Assembly: GCA_013139345.1 (NCBI GenBank) | Contig: WTAY01000054.1 | Coordinates: 1-15,604 of the forward strand | Origin: Methylophaga sp. | GTDB taxonomy: Bacteria > Pseudomonadota > Gammaproteobacteria > Nitrosococcales > Methylophagaceae | Reading direction: 5' to 3' | DNA length: 15,604 nt | Shown: positions 7,872 to 15,604 of the stretch, piece by piece | Numbering within the stretch: the stretch's first letter is position 1 | How the letters are laid out: every line of letters starts with the position of its first letter | Position numbers and translations under genes: made by a program | The notes under the pieces: generated by a model | What the model saw: the letters and a program-made list of their open reading frames with translations, nothing else | Told to the model about the DNA's origin: nothing | The model's database searches: none

Positions 7872-8297
7872 GTGACTAAATTACTTAGATGTAGCTTGAT
7901 AATTGGATGCTTATTAATTGCACCAAATTTAGTAGCTGCACAAGTATTAATTGTTCACCCCGCAAACAACACAACAGAACTCTCTCGCAATACCCTCCGA
8001 GCAATATTTGCAATGCGCACACCGCAATGGCCTGATGGCTCACCTTTGCAGGTATTTGTGCTCGATGACAGCGATTCCACGCACACCTCATTCTGTAAAC
8101 ATATATTAGGCATGTTTCCCTACCAACTACGTCGTATTTGGGATCGCCAAGTCTTTTCAGGGACAGGAACTGCGCCGATTACAGTAAAAACTGAGCAAGA
8201 AATGTTAGAACGAGTATCGACTACTAAAGGTGCTATTGGCTATGTTTTGCCAGAAAAAGTAGATGACTCAGTTAAAACTCTAGGAGAGTTATTATGA
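7872..8297 (+). CDS. Short secreted PstS-like substrate-binding protein
   Basis: The 141-residue protein starts with a signal peptide (about 1-23, hydrophobic core IIGCLLIAP, cleavage likely after VAA). The mature part resembles the small family annotated as phosphate ABC transporter substrate-binding proteins, with VHPANNTTELSRNTLRAIFAMRTPQWPDG near its start, RRIWDRQVFSGTG at about 87-99 and GAIGYVLPE at about 120-128. It is under half the length of a true PstS (about 320), and there are no pst transporter genes here, so phosphate uptake is doubtful. It may be a ligand or redox sensor partner. GTG start with AAGGA 7 nt upstream. Its TGA overlaps the ATG of the next gene by 4 bp (ATGA), so translation is probably coupled. 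No lipobox is seen, so it should be soluble in the periplasm. Confidence 0.82.
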   Translation: MTKLLRCSLIIGCLLIAPNLVAAQVLIVHPANNTTELSRNTLRAIFAMRTPQWPDGSPLQVFVLDDSDSTHTSFCKHILGMFPYQLRRIWDRQVFSGTGTAPITVKTEQEMLERVSTTKGAIGYVLPEKVDDSVKTLGELL

Positions 8298-9520
8298 GGT
8301 ATATCCTCTGCCTACTATTCTTTGTTTCTATTACTGTATCCGCCGATGACGATGGGCAATGGCTAGATAGCCTTCAACTCCATGGTTTTGCATCACAAGG
8401 ATTAGTATTTACGACTGATAATAATTTTTATGGTGACAGTGAACATGGCAGTGCCGCCTTTACCGAGTTAGGTATTAATGCCAGTCTGCAACTTTCCTCC
8501 AAATTTCGTGTTGCTGGCCAATTATTATCTCGTCATGCAGGTGATATGGATAATGGCTCTCCTCGTCTTGATTATGCCTTATTAGATATCAATCTTATTT
8601 CATCGATGAAGGGTCGATTAGGTCTCTATTTAGGTCGAATAAAGAATCCTCTTGGACTCTACAACGATACCCGTGATATTGCCCATACACGCCAAGGTGT
8701 TTTTACCTCACAGGTTATTTATTTTGATAAAGTCAGAGACTTAACAATGTCAGCTGATGGTGTGCATTTGTACGGTGAATATATTTTGGATAAAGGTACA
8801 TTACTCATACAAGCAGGCTTAGGCTATCCCATCCCTGATGAAAATGTAGAAATCACCTATCTAGGCCAGAACTGGGCAGGAAGCCTCGAATCAAATCGCC
8901 CTGCGATGGTTGGTAGAGTCATGTATGAACATGATGGTGGTCGCTGGATCTTTGCTTTGAGTGGCGCATCATTAGAACTTGATTTTAATGCGGGTGCGGC
9001 TGATGCAATCCCCATCGTAGGCGTTAATTCCGGTACATTGGAAATTGACTATAGTGTTTTATCAGCACAGTTTAACGGTGAGAAATGGCAGTTCACGAGT
9101 GAGCTAGCGATTCAAAAAGCGAGTTATATTGGTATTGGCGGTTTATTTTCTGATGCTGATACTAAACCTTTAGGCTTTATGGTCGAAGCAAATTACAAAT
9201 GGTCTCCTCGCTGGCAGACTTATATTCGTAATGAATTGTTTTACCTTGATCGAGAGGATAAATCTGGTAGCGAGTTTAATAAGCAACTTCAAGCACTAAG
9301 TGATTCTTTGGGAGGGGCACTTCCTGTGTTACCCGCACATACTCGCTATTCTAGAAGTTGGATCATCGGCACCCGCTGGGACTTTAATAAAAACCTAATG
9401 GTTCGTGCAGACTACCATTTCAATAAGGGTACAGCCTATATATCAGCAGCCGAGAATGACATGACCTCTGTCAAAGAAAACTGGGATATGTTTGCCCTCT
9501 CATTGTCATATCGTTTTTAA
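8294..9520 (+). CDS. Outer-membrane beta-barrel protein, porin-like, uncharacterised
   Basis: The 408-residue protein begins with a signal peptide (about 1-17, ending SVSA-type ITVSA before DDDG). The rest alternates polar and hydrophobic residues in strand-length stretches, with frequent aromatic residues. It ends LSLSYRF; the terminal Phe is the usual signal for outer-membrane barrel assembly. A distinctive block, YLGRIKNPLGLYNDTRDIAH, sits at about 114-133. I do not recognise a named porin, and no TonB box or plug domain is seen, so it is not an obvious receptor. It shares a 4-bp start/stop overlap with the binding-protein gene and lies 15 bp before the GGDEF-EAL gene. This suggests the barrel supplies or presents a signal to the periplasmic partner, an inference from gene order only. 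Confidence 0.82.
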   Translation: MRYILCLLFFVSITVSADDDGQWLDSLQLHGFASQGLVFTTDNNFYGDSEHGSAAFTELGINASLQLSSKFRVAGQLLSRHAGDMDNGSPRLDYALLDINLISSMKGRLGLYLGRIKNPLGLYNDTRDIAHTRQGVFTSQVIYFDKVRDLTMSADGVHLYGEYILDKGTLLIQAGLGYPIPDENVEITYLGQNWAGSLESNRPAMVGRVMYEHDGGRWIFALSGASLELDFNAGAADAIPIVGVNSGTLEIDYSVLSAQFNGEKWQFTSELAIQKASYIGIGGLFSDADTKPLGFMVEANYKWSPRWQTYIRNELFYLDREDKSGSEFNKQLQALSDSLGGALPVLPAHTRYSRSWIIGTRWDFNKNLMVRADYHFNKGTAYISAAENDMTSVKENWDMFALSLSYRF

Positions 9521-9535
9521 CCCTCCAAGATACTT

Positions 9536-12352
9536 ATGACTAGCACATCAAACACGTCATTTTTTAGTATTAAGTGGAAAGCTGCTCTGCTCTTTGGCAC
9601 CATGTTACTGCTATTTAATACGCTTTTTCCAGTACTGGTCTATTGGAATTTACAACAGAAATTTGAACTCTCTCGTGCCGAAATTCAGCAAGGGTTTCAG
9701 CAAGAACTGATGGGGCAATTGAAAAGCACTAGCGATCAAGTTCAGCGTATGGTTGAAATGAGTCTTCTTCCAGATGATGGCTCCGCAAACGGTATCTTAG
9801 CCCTATTAGATAGACATCAAATAAAACTCGAGCTTGAATGGCATGCTACCCAAGCACAATTATTTGATAAATCAGGTCAGAAACTGGGGGGCTGGGGACA
9901 CAATATCCCGACATCAATCCAAACACTTATTCCTGCAACGTTAACTCATGAACAACCACAAACTATTATTGACTGTGGTCAAGGGTGTCGACAGTATGAT
10001 CTGATACCTATTTTAAATAATGGTCACGCTCAACATGCTTTAGTGCTTGCTTATGATATGAGCACAACTTTTTTAGACTTTGCCAATAAGACAGCTGCTG
10101 ATATTGCTGTTTTAACGCCGAACATTAAGAACAAGTTCTCCAGTGAACGACTTATACCCGAATGGGATATGCACATAAGCGCTCTCACCTCATATAATCA
10201 GAATACCGGCTACCTTAAGGCTTTATCTAGTTATTATTCCTTTGACACTATTACTCAAGAAAATCGTATTTTCCGAGACGGCTCATTACCCGTTGAGTTT
10301 AAAGTTATTATCCCTAACAACAATAACAACACTCTTTTTATCATCATTGATAATATTGCAAAACAACAACAAGACATTATTGACCTCACCATTCGTAATA
10401 TCATTATTGCCTTACTTGGTGTGCTTGTCTTAGGTAGCGGGCTTTTCTTCTTTTTATCTCGACCACTGTCTCGGCTTTCAACTGTATCTCAGGCTTTACC
10501 TCTTCTCGCCCAACAAAAATATAAACATGTCAAAGAGTTAATTAATGGCCAAGAAAAGCATCAACAATTAGATGAGTTAGATCAGCTTGAAACTTCCACC
10601 CATGAGCTGACGATTCAACTAGAGCAATTACATGATTCGGTAAATGAACGTTCGAAAGCACTACACAGCCGCAGCAGGGAATTATTAGAAGAACGAGACT
10701 TTATCAAGAGCCTCATTGATACAGCTCAATTAATCATTATCACTATTGATAGCAAGTGCAACATTACCTCTTTTAATGATTTTGCCGAAGATATTACTGG
10801 TTATCTAGAAAGCGATATCATCAATACATCAATACACCGTTTCTTTCCACAGCATCAGTGGCCTGAAATTAAAAGCACCTTAATGGAGCTTAAACAAAAC
10901 CCAAAGGCCGTAAGCCAACAAGAAAGTGAATTTATACGTAGTGATGGTAGCCTGCGCATTATTTCATGGCTACATTCAAGCTTAGATCACCCCAGTGATT
11001 CATCTGTTGTTCTCTCTGTTGGTCAAGATATTACTGATAAAAAGCACAGCGAGGAACAAATTATCTGGCTTGCCGATCATGATGCATTAACGGAGCTTTA
11101 TAATCGCCGAAAATTTAATCTCGAATTTGAGAAAATATTAAACCATGCAACACGTTTTGAACAACACGGCATACTTTTATTTCTCGATCTTGATCAGTTC
11201 AAAGATTTGAACGATAGTTGTGGGCACAATGCAGGTGATCAAGTACTTAAACAAGTTGCTCATATCTTAAAATCAATCTCCAGAACAACAGATGTTGTTG
11301 CCCGTCTAGGTGGCGATGAATTTGCCATTATATTGCCCGGTACAAATATTGATGGCGCAGTCATTTTCTCAGAGAAAATAGCTGAGCACTTTGCAGATAT
11401 GGAGCTTCTCTTTGATAGTGTCAGATATAAAGTGACCAGTAGCATCGGTATTGTTGAATTTCCATTATCTGATTTATCCGTCGAAGAATTAATTAGTAAT
11501 GCCGATCTTGCTATGTATCAAGCAAAAGCGCTTGGCAAAAACACATGGCACCAATTTAACCTTGATGATAAGACTCGGGCACAGTTAGAAACACGCGTTC
11601 TTTGGAAGCAAAAAATAGAAGACGCATTAGAAAATAATAAATTTATTTTCCACTACCAACCCATTATGGATATACGTACTCGTACCGTTAGTCACTATGA
11701 AGTATTAATACGAATGGTCGATGACGATGGCACAATCATCCCTCCAGGAACATTCATTCAAGTTGCAGAGAAAATAGGACTTATTCACAGTATTGATCAC
11801 TTTGTTTTACAACAAGGCCTTATCAAGCAAGCAGAGCTTGATAAAAACAATAGCAATATTTCACTCTCCTTGAATTTATCTGGCTATGTTGTAAATGACA
11901 CTATGCTATTACCGCTCTTGAAACGCTTTCTTAATGAGAGTAATGCAAAGCCTGAACGCTTAATCTTTGAACTAACAGAAACGGCTGCCGTTGCTGATAT
12001 TCAGCAAGCTAAAGACTTTATGCAGCAAATGAATGCCATTGGTTGTCGCTTCTCTCTTGATGACTTTGGTACTGGGTTCGCTTCATTCCGCTATATGCGT
12101 GAATTACCCGTTGATATTGTAAAAATTGATGGCTCTTTTATTACAGAACTTGCCCATAACCCTGATGATCAACTATTTGTAAAAGCACTGGTAGATGTTG
12201 CTAAAGGTATGGGTAAAAAAACAATTGCTGAGTTTGTCGAAAATGCTGAAACACTCGCCTTGTTACACACCTTTGGTGTTGATTATGCTCAAGGTTATTA
12301 CATTGGCAAGCCTCAAGCAGAATTCTTAGATGGACCGCCAGATCTTAAATAA
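9536..12352 (+). CDS. Membrane sensor PAS-GGDEF-EAL protein (c-di-GMP synthase/phosphodiesterase)
   Basis: The 938-residue inner-membrane protein has a membrane segment (about 16-36), a periplasmic region of about 250 residues (38-285) containing a C-x3-C pair (C147, C151), a second span (about 287-308), a HAMP-like linker and coiled coil (about 309-390), a PAS domain with PAC tail (about 390-502), GGDEF (about 510-670) and EAL (about 690-930). The GGDEF site is intact (GGDEF at 592-596), with an inhibitory RxxD site (RTTD, 583-586). The EAL signature reads EVL (722-724), but the metal and catalytic residues look present: E722, N780, E812, D842, D843, K863, E899, Q919. Both c-di-GMP synthesis and hydrolysis are therefore plausible; which dominates cannot be read from sequence. 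It begins 15 bp after the barrel gene. The start is ATG with CCTCCAAGATACTT upstream, a poor Shine-Dalgarno, so coupling to the upstream gene is possible. Confidence 0.95.
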   Translation: MTSTSNTSFFSIKWKAALLFGTMLLLFNTLFPVLVYWNLQQKFELSRAEIQQGFQQELMGQLKSTSDQVQRMVEMSLLPDDGSANGILALLDRHQIKLELEWHATQAQLFDKSGQKLGGWGHNIPTSIQTLIPATLTHEQPQTIIDCGQGCRQYDLIPILNNGHAQHALVLAYDMSTTFLDFANKTAADIAVLTPNIKNKFSSERLIPEWDMHISALTSYNQNTGYLKALSSYYSFDTITQENRIFRDGSLPVEFKVIIPNNNNNTLFIIIDNIAKQQQDIIDLTIRNIIIALLGVLVLGSGLFFFLSRPLSRLSTVSQALPLLAQQKYKHVKELINGQEKHQQLDELDQLETSTHELTIQLEQLHDSVNERSKALHSRSRELLEERDFIKSLIDTAQLIIITIDSKCNITSFNDFAEDITGYLESDIINTSIHRFFPQHQWPEIKSTLMELKQNPKAVSQQESEFIRSDGSLRIISWLHSSLDHPSDSSVVLSVGQDITDKKHSEEQIIWLADHDALTELYNRRKFNLEFEKILNHATRFEQHGILLFLDLDQFKDLNDSCGHNAGDQVLKQVAHILKSISRTTDVVARLGGDEFAIILPGTNIDGAVIFSEKIAEHFADMELLFDSVRYKVTSSIGIVEFPLSDLSVEELISNADLAMYQAKALGKNTWHQFNLDDKTRAQLETRVLWKQKIEDALENNKFIFHYQPIMDIRTRTVSHYEVLIRMVDDDGTIIPPGTFIQVAEKIGLIHSIDHFVLQQGLIKQAELDKNNSNISLSLNLSGYVVNDTMLLPLLKRFLNESNAKPERLIFELTETAAVADIQQAKDFMQQMNAIGCRFSLDDFGTGFASFRYMRELPVDIVKIDGSFITELAHNPDDQLFVKALVDVAKGMGKKTIAEFVENAETLALLHTFGVDYAQGYYIGKPQAEFLDGPPDLK

Positions 12353-12379
12353 ACCTGAGCCCTGGATAAATATACCCAT

Positions 12380-12413
12380 GATCATTAAAGATGCTGTTGA
12401 TTTAATAAAGATC
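12380..12413. repeat. AT-rich imperfect hairpin downstream of the GGDEF-EAL gene
   Basis: GATC plus ATTAAA (12380-12389) can pair with TTTAAT (12401-12406) and GATC (12410-12413). This gives 10 bp interrupted by a 3-nt AAA bulge, with an 11-nt loop. It begins 28 bp after the stop codon. It lacks a T-tract, so it is not a standard terminator, but it may stabilise the end of the mRNA. Confidence 0.4.
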
Positions 12414-12492
12414 ACCATCCTCGTGAAAACGGGGCTCCAACGATAGTGGTCATTTTCACTGTCCATAGATTCCCATTTTCATGGGAATGACG
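12413..12492. repeat. Inverted pair of REP-like 26-mers (REPIN-like)
   Basis: Copy one (12413-12438) and copy two (12492-12467, opposite strand) agree at 17 of 26 positions by hand, and 8 of the 9 differences are transitions. Each forms its own hairpin: CCTCGT/ACGGGG around a GAAA loop (12419-12434, one G-T pair) and TTCCCAT/ATGGGAA around TTTC (12470-12487). A third stem, GATAGTG/CACTGTC with an 8-nt loop (12442-12463), lies between. The core resembles the widespread GTCATTCCCG..GAAA..CGGGAAT intergenic palindromes, in a decayed, more AT-rich form. It sits between a plus-strand operon end and a minus-strand operon end, the usual place for such elements. Confidence 0.55.
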
Positions 12493-12528
12493 AAGTGAGA
12501 AACATGCAGGTTCAAGTAACTTGGCTAT

Positions 12529-12546
12529 AAAAAGCTAAAGCCTTTT
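12529..12546 (-). terminator. Weak candidate terminator of the pepN operon
   Basis: On the minus strand AAAAGGC pairs with GCTTTTT around TTTA, 7 bp with one G-T pair. The hairpin overlaps the DUF2835 stop codon, and its T-run forms part of the stem. The stem is short and AT-rich. It could act weakly in both directions; no better terminator is seen for either operon in this gap. Confidence 0.3.
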
Positions 12547-12756
12547 TAGACCTATCAATTTATTATTGTGATCAAATTGAATGCTAAATTTACCTTCAAT
12601 TCCATTTTGATCCATGAAGGATCTAATATGCTCTGCTGGAAATTGTAGCTTTTGACCCGTTGTTGTTGTCACTACAACGACCTTTGCCGAGCCTTGATAA
12701 TAACGTAGGACCTGTTCTCGGCTTATATTTAAATAAAACTGTAACTCAGCTGGCAT
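12535..12756 (-). CDS. DUF2835 family protein
   Basis: This 73-residue, single-domain cytosolic protein matches what I know of the DUF2835 family in length and sequence. It opens with LQFYLNISREQVLRYYQG, has a strand-rich middle with VVVVTTTTGQKLQFPAEHIRSF, and ends GKFSIQFDHNNKLIGLKRL. Its function is unknown; the predicted small beta-rich fold hints at a binding role, which is speculation. The ATG lies inside the end of the HIT-family gene (11-bp overlap), and no Shine-Dalgarno is evident, so it is probably translated by ribosomes ending on the upstream gene. It is the last gene of the pepN operon. Confidence 0.88.
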   Translation of the reverse strand: MPAELQFYLNISREQVLRYYQGSAKVVVVTTTTGQKLQFPAEHIRSFMDQNGIEGKFSIQFDHNNKLIGLKRL

Positions 12757-13168
12757 CGTGTAATAAATCTGACAATACAGCTGTTATTTGTTGGCAAACG
12801 GCAGTAATTTCTTGCTCACTATAAGCCACCGCTTCACCTTTTCCCCATACTGGGGCTGGCCATGTTTCATCACTTTGATATCGTGCCACATGATGAATAT
12901 GAAGTTGAGAAACAACATTACCTAATGCTGCAACATTCATCTTATCGGCCTGAACTAAGTCATTGAGTGCTTTTGCCACAAAGTTGGACTCACGCATCAA
13001 CTGTTCCTGTTGCTTATCATTAAGTTGAAAGAGCTCTGTTACCCCTGTCACTTTCGGCACGAGAATGAGCCAAGGATAACGTGCATCATTCATTAACAAG
13101 ACTTTAGACAGTGGAAATTCTCCTAAAAGGATCGTATCTCGCTCTAAACGTGGATCAAGTGTAAACAT
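12746..13168 (-). CDS. HIT-family (histidine triad) hydrolase
   Basis: The 140-residue cytosolic protein belongs to the HIT superfamily of nucleotide hydrolases and transferases, in the proteobacterial group starting MFTLDP..LGEFPLSKVLLMNDARYPW. The substrate-binding strand LILVPK is at about 34-39. The NVAALGNVVSQLHIHHVARY block (about 78-97) carries the active-site histidines, written H90-I-H92-H93 rather than the textbook HxHxH. I believe this HxHH form is normal in this subgroup. A tail with TWPAPVWGKG follows. Likely substrates are dinucleoside polyphosphates or nucleotide-amine adducts, not determinable here. The start is ATG 10 bp after the pepN stop, with AAAGG spanning that stop as ribosome binding site. 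It overlaps the DUF2835 gene by 11 bp. Confidence 0.9.
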   Translation of the reverse strand: MFTLDPRLERDTILLGEFPLSKVLLMNDARYPWLILVPKVTGVTELFQLNDKQQEQLMRESNFVAKALNDLVQADKMNVAALGNVVSQLHIHHVARYQSDETWPAPVWGKGEAVAYSEQEITAVCQQITAVLSDLLHDAS

Positions 13169-13178
13169 GGGCAGACCT

Positions 13179-15604
13179 TTAATCAGCTAAATATTTAGTG
13201 ACGATTTCATACACATCAGACGATAAGTCTTTCTGTTCAGCAATCGTCATTAGTGCATTTTTCATCAGCATTTGTCGCGCTTCGTCATAGTGTCGCCATG
13301 AATTAAAAGCACCCAACATTCGTGCTGCAACTTGTGGATTAAGTTTGTTTAGAACAATGATTTGATCAACTAAAAACTCATAACCTGAACCATCTTTCGC
13401 ATGAAAGTTAATCGGGTTATTACGACAGAATTGTCCGATTAAGGCTCGCACATTATTTGGGTTGGTCATATTAAAAGCGGGGTGTTTCATCAAGCCTTTA
13501 ATTCGAAGTAAGGTATCAGGCAAGTCTGACTGTGCTTGAACAGTGAGCCACTTATCAACCACTAAGCGATCATGCTGCCACTGCTCATAAAAAGCACGTA
13601 AGGCATGTTCACCCTCAGGGCCTTTTTGATTTGCTAATGCAACTAAACCCGAAATGGTGTCAGTCATATTATCGGACTGCTTCATTTGTTTGAGACAGCG
13701 TTGCGTTTGCATCGGATCAGCTGTTGTCACCAAATAACTTAAACACAGATTTTTAAGGCTACGTTTGGCCATATCAACAGAGTTAAACTCATACTTAACT
13801 GTTGTGTTTTGCTGTTGGTACACATCACTAAATTCTTGTTTCAGTCCATGAGCAAGGCTATTTTTCAGGAACTGTCGTGCTGTGTGAATGGCATCAACAT
13901 CAGCGATTGGCATTTGTGCTGCCAGATAGTTTTCACTTGGCAATGTGAGCATCTTAGCGATCAATGCAGGGTCCATTTCTGCATCCGTTAAAATATCAGA
14001 CAGTTTTTCTACTAAACTGTTAGAAAAACGTAAAGGTTGATCCAATTGAACATTTCTTACTAAGTCCAATAAGATATTGATTAGTAATCTTTGCCCAGCA
14101 TCCCAACGATTAAAGCTATCCGTATCATTTGCCATCAAGAATTCTAATTCAGCATTACTTCGCTGAATAGCTAATTTTACCGGTGCAGAAAACCCTCTTA
14201 GCAAGGAAGGGACAGGTTTTGATTCTACATTTATAAAGGTAAAGGTTTGGCGAGTCTCATTGACGGTTAATACACGCGTAGCGTCGTCATATGCCCTATC
14301 CTCACCTTCAAGTTGAAGTAGTAGGGGCAAGCCTTGCTCATCAAGCAAACCTACTGCTAAAGGAATGTGAAAGGCCTCTTTCTCTAGCTCATCGGGAGTC
14401 ATTGGACATGCTTGTTCAACAGATAGCGTATAGGTTTGTTTTATCTCATCATAATGTCCCGCCACCGTTAGTTCTGGTGTACCTGCCTGTGAATACCAGC
14501 GTTTGAACTGGCTTAAATCAACATTATTGGCATCTTCAATCGCTTTGACAAAATCATCGGTCGTAACTGCTTGTCCATCATGACGGTCAAAATATAGATC
14601 GGTACCTTTTCTAAACCCATCGGCACCGACAATCGTTTTAATCATGCCAACCACTTCTGCACCTTTTTCATAAATAGTCACGGTGTAAAAGTTACTAATT
14701 TCTATAAAGGAAGCAGGTCGAACAGGATGAGCCATCGGCCCGGCATCTTCGGCAAATTGCATCGTACGTAATTGGTTTACATCATCAATACGTTGCACAG
14801 CTTCAGAATTCATTGCTGCACTAAATTGCTGGTCACGTAAAACAGTAAACCCTTCTTTTAAACTGAGTTGGAACCAATCGCGACAGGTCACGCGGTTTCC
14901 TGACCAGTTATGAAAGTACTCATGACCTACAATGCCTTGGATACGGTGATAATCTGCATCGGTCGCCGTTTCTGGGCTTGCCAATACACATGACGAATTA
15001 AAGATATTCAAACCTTTATTTTCCATCGCCCCCATATTGAAATCATTCACCGCGACAATCATAAACACATCTAAGTCATATTCACGACCATAGGTTTCTT
15101 CATCCCACTGCATCGACTGTTTTAATGATGTTAAGGCATGATCACATTTATGATTATTTTCATGATCAACATAAATCTGCAAATTCACCTCACGACCTGA
15201 CATGGTTGTGAAACTATCTTGCTGACGATATAAATCACCGGCAACAAGGGCAAATAAATAACTCGGTTTAGGATGAGGATCGTGCCAACGAGTCCAATGG
15301 CGGCCATCATCAAATTGACCTTGCTCTTCCATATTGCCGTTAGCCAACATAATGGGCCATTGTGCTTTGTCAGCAACAAGTGAAACAGTAAACACAGCCA
15401 TCACATCAGGGCGATCTAAGTAGTAGGTAATCCGTCGAAAACCTTCCGCTTCACATTGCGTACATAATAAAGAGCCAGAGTGATATAAGCCTTCTAAAGC
15501 CGTATTTTTATCAGGTTCAACACGTGTTTCAATTTCTAATTCAAACTGATCTGGCAATGCTGATAATACTAATGTCTTATCAGTACGTTGGTATTCATTG
15601 CCCT
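13179..15604 (-). CDS. pepN: Aminopeptidase N (N-terminus cut by window edge)
   Basis: PepN is the main cytosolic M1-family zinc aminopeptidase, removing N-terminal residues from peptides. About 808 residues are visible, and the frame stays open to the window edge. By comparison with E. coli PepN (870 residues) about 70 N-terminal residues are missing. Key motifs are CTQCEAEGFRRITYYLDRPDV, the substrate-binding MGAMENKG, the zinc site HEYFH (14910-14924) followed by NWSGNRVTCRDWFQLSLKEG (Glu 19 residues after the second zinc His), and VYEKGAEV-type TIYEKGAEVVGMI with the catalytic Tyr. The C-terminal alpha-helical domain is complete and ends EIVTKYLAD. A TTG at 15557 is not the start, since homology continues upstream of it. 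It heads the visible operon with the HIT and DUF2835 genes. Confidence 0.97.
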   Translation of the reverse strand, partial: GNEYQRTDKTLVLSALPDQFELEIETRVEPDKNTALEGLYHSGSLLCTQCEAEGFRRITYYLDRPDVMAVFTVSLVADKAQWPIMLANGNMEEQGQFDDGRHWTRWHDPHPKPSYLFALVAGDLYRQQDSFTTMSGREVNLQIYVDHENNHKCDHALTSLKQSMQWDEETYGREYDLDVFMIVAVNDFNMGAMENKGLNIFNSSCVLASPETATDADYHRIQGIVGHEYFHNWSGNRVTCRDWFQLSLKEGFTVLRDQQFSAAMNSEAVQRIDDVNQLRTMQFAEDAGPMAHPVRPASFIEISNFYTVTIYEKGAEVVGMIKTIVGADGFRKGTDLYFDRHDGQAVTTDDFVKAIEDANNVDLSQFKRWYSQAGTPELTVAGHYDEIKQTYTLSVEQACPMTPDELEKEAFHIPLAVGLLDEQGLPLLLQLEGEDRAYDDATRVLTVNETRQTFTFINVESKPVPSLLRGFSAPVKLAIQRSNAELEFLMANDTDSFNRWDAGQRLLINILLDLVRNVQLDQPLRFSNSLVEKLSDILTDAEMDPALIAKMLTLPSENYLAAQMPIADVDAIHTARQFLKNSLAHGLKQEFSDVYQQQNTTVKYEFNSVDMAKRSLKNLCLSYLVTTADPMQTQRCLKQMKQSDNMTDTISGLVALANQKGPEGEHALRAFYEQWQHDRLVVDKWLTVQAQSDLPDTLLRIKGLMKHPAFNMTNPNNVRALIGQFCRNNPINFHAKDGSGYEFLVDQIIVLNKLNPQVAARMLGAFNSWRHYDEARQMLMKNALMTIAEQKDLSSDVYEIVTKYLAD

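Noticed and set aside
12746..13168. Broken histidine triad (HIHH instead of HxHxH) suggesting an inactive enzyme
   Set aside because: The HxHH pattern with its surrounding LHIHHVARY block appears to be the normal form in this proteobacterial HIT subgroup, so it is not evidence of decay.
15555..15557. TTG at 15557 as the start of pepN
   Set aside because: The frame stays open to the edge of the window and the residues upstream continue the PepN N-terminal domain, so the gene is cut by the window rather than short.

Overview
The window is a chromosomal stretch with the gene content of a gammaproteobacterium. PurL, PepN and ThiC all follow the long proteobacterial forms closely, and a TPP riboswitch precedes thiC. 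Base composition is moderately AT-rich and coding density is high. A sulfur-oxidising or methylotroph-type lineage such as Methylophaga or Cycloclasticus is possible, but that is only an impression. I see no rRNA, tRNA, CRISPR array, insertion sequence or phage gene. Both ends cut through genes: thiC loses its C-terminus on the left and pepN loses its N-terminus on the right.

Left part (1-3338). thiC (minus strand) makes the pyrimidine half of thiamin. It lies behind a compact TPP riboswitch and a roughly 115-nt expression platform that can form a hairpin over its ribosome binding site. A divergent Smr-domain gene follows. It overlaps by 8 bp, tail to tail, a membrane-anchored Mrr-type nuclease with a C-terminal topoisomerase-like zinc finger.

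Centre (3387-7821). purL (FGAM synthase, minus strand) lies 48 bp upstream of the nuclease gene with no visible terminator between them, so the two may be co-transcribed. A small RDD-family membrane protein gene is divergent from purL.

Centre-right (7872-12352). A compact plus-strand operon encodes a short secreted PstS-like binding protein, an outer-membrane beta-barrel protein and a large inner-membrane PAS-GGDEF-EAL protein. The first two genes overlap by 4 bp and the third follows after 15 bp. One gene product is predicted for each envelope layer, which suggests a trans-envelope c-di-GMP signalling module. This is the most interesting system in the window. Its promoter and first ribosome binding site carry an 8-bp perfect inverted repeat.

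Right part (12353-15604). A 182-bp gap holds a chain of hairpins, including an inverted pair of REP-like 26-mers. It is followed by the right-hand minus-strand operon, read pepN, then an HIT-family hydrolase, then a DUF2835 protein, with a 10-bp gap and an 11-bp overlap that suggest translational coupling.
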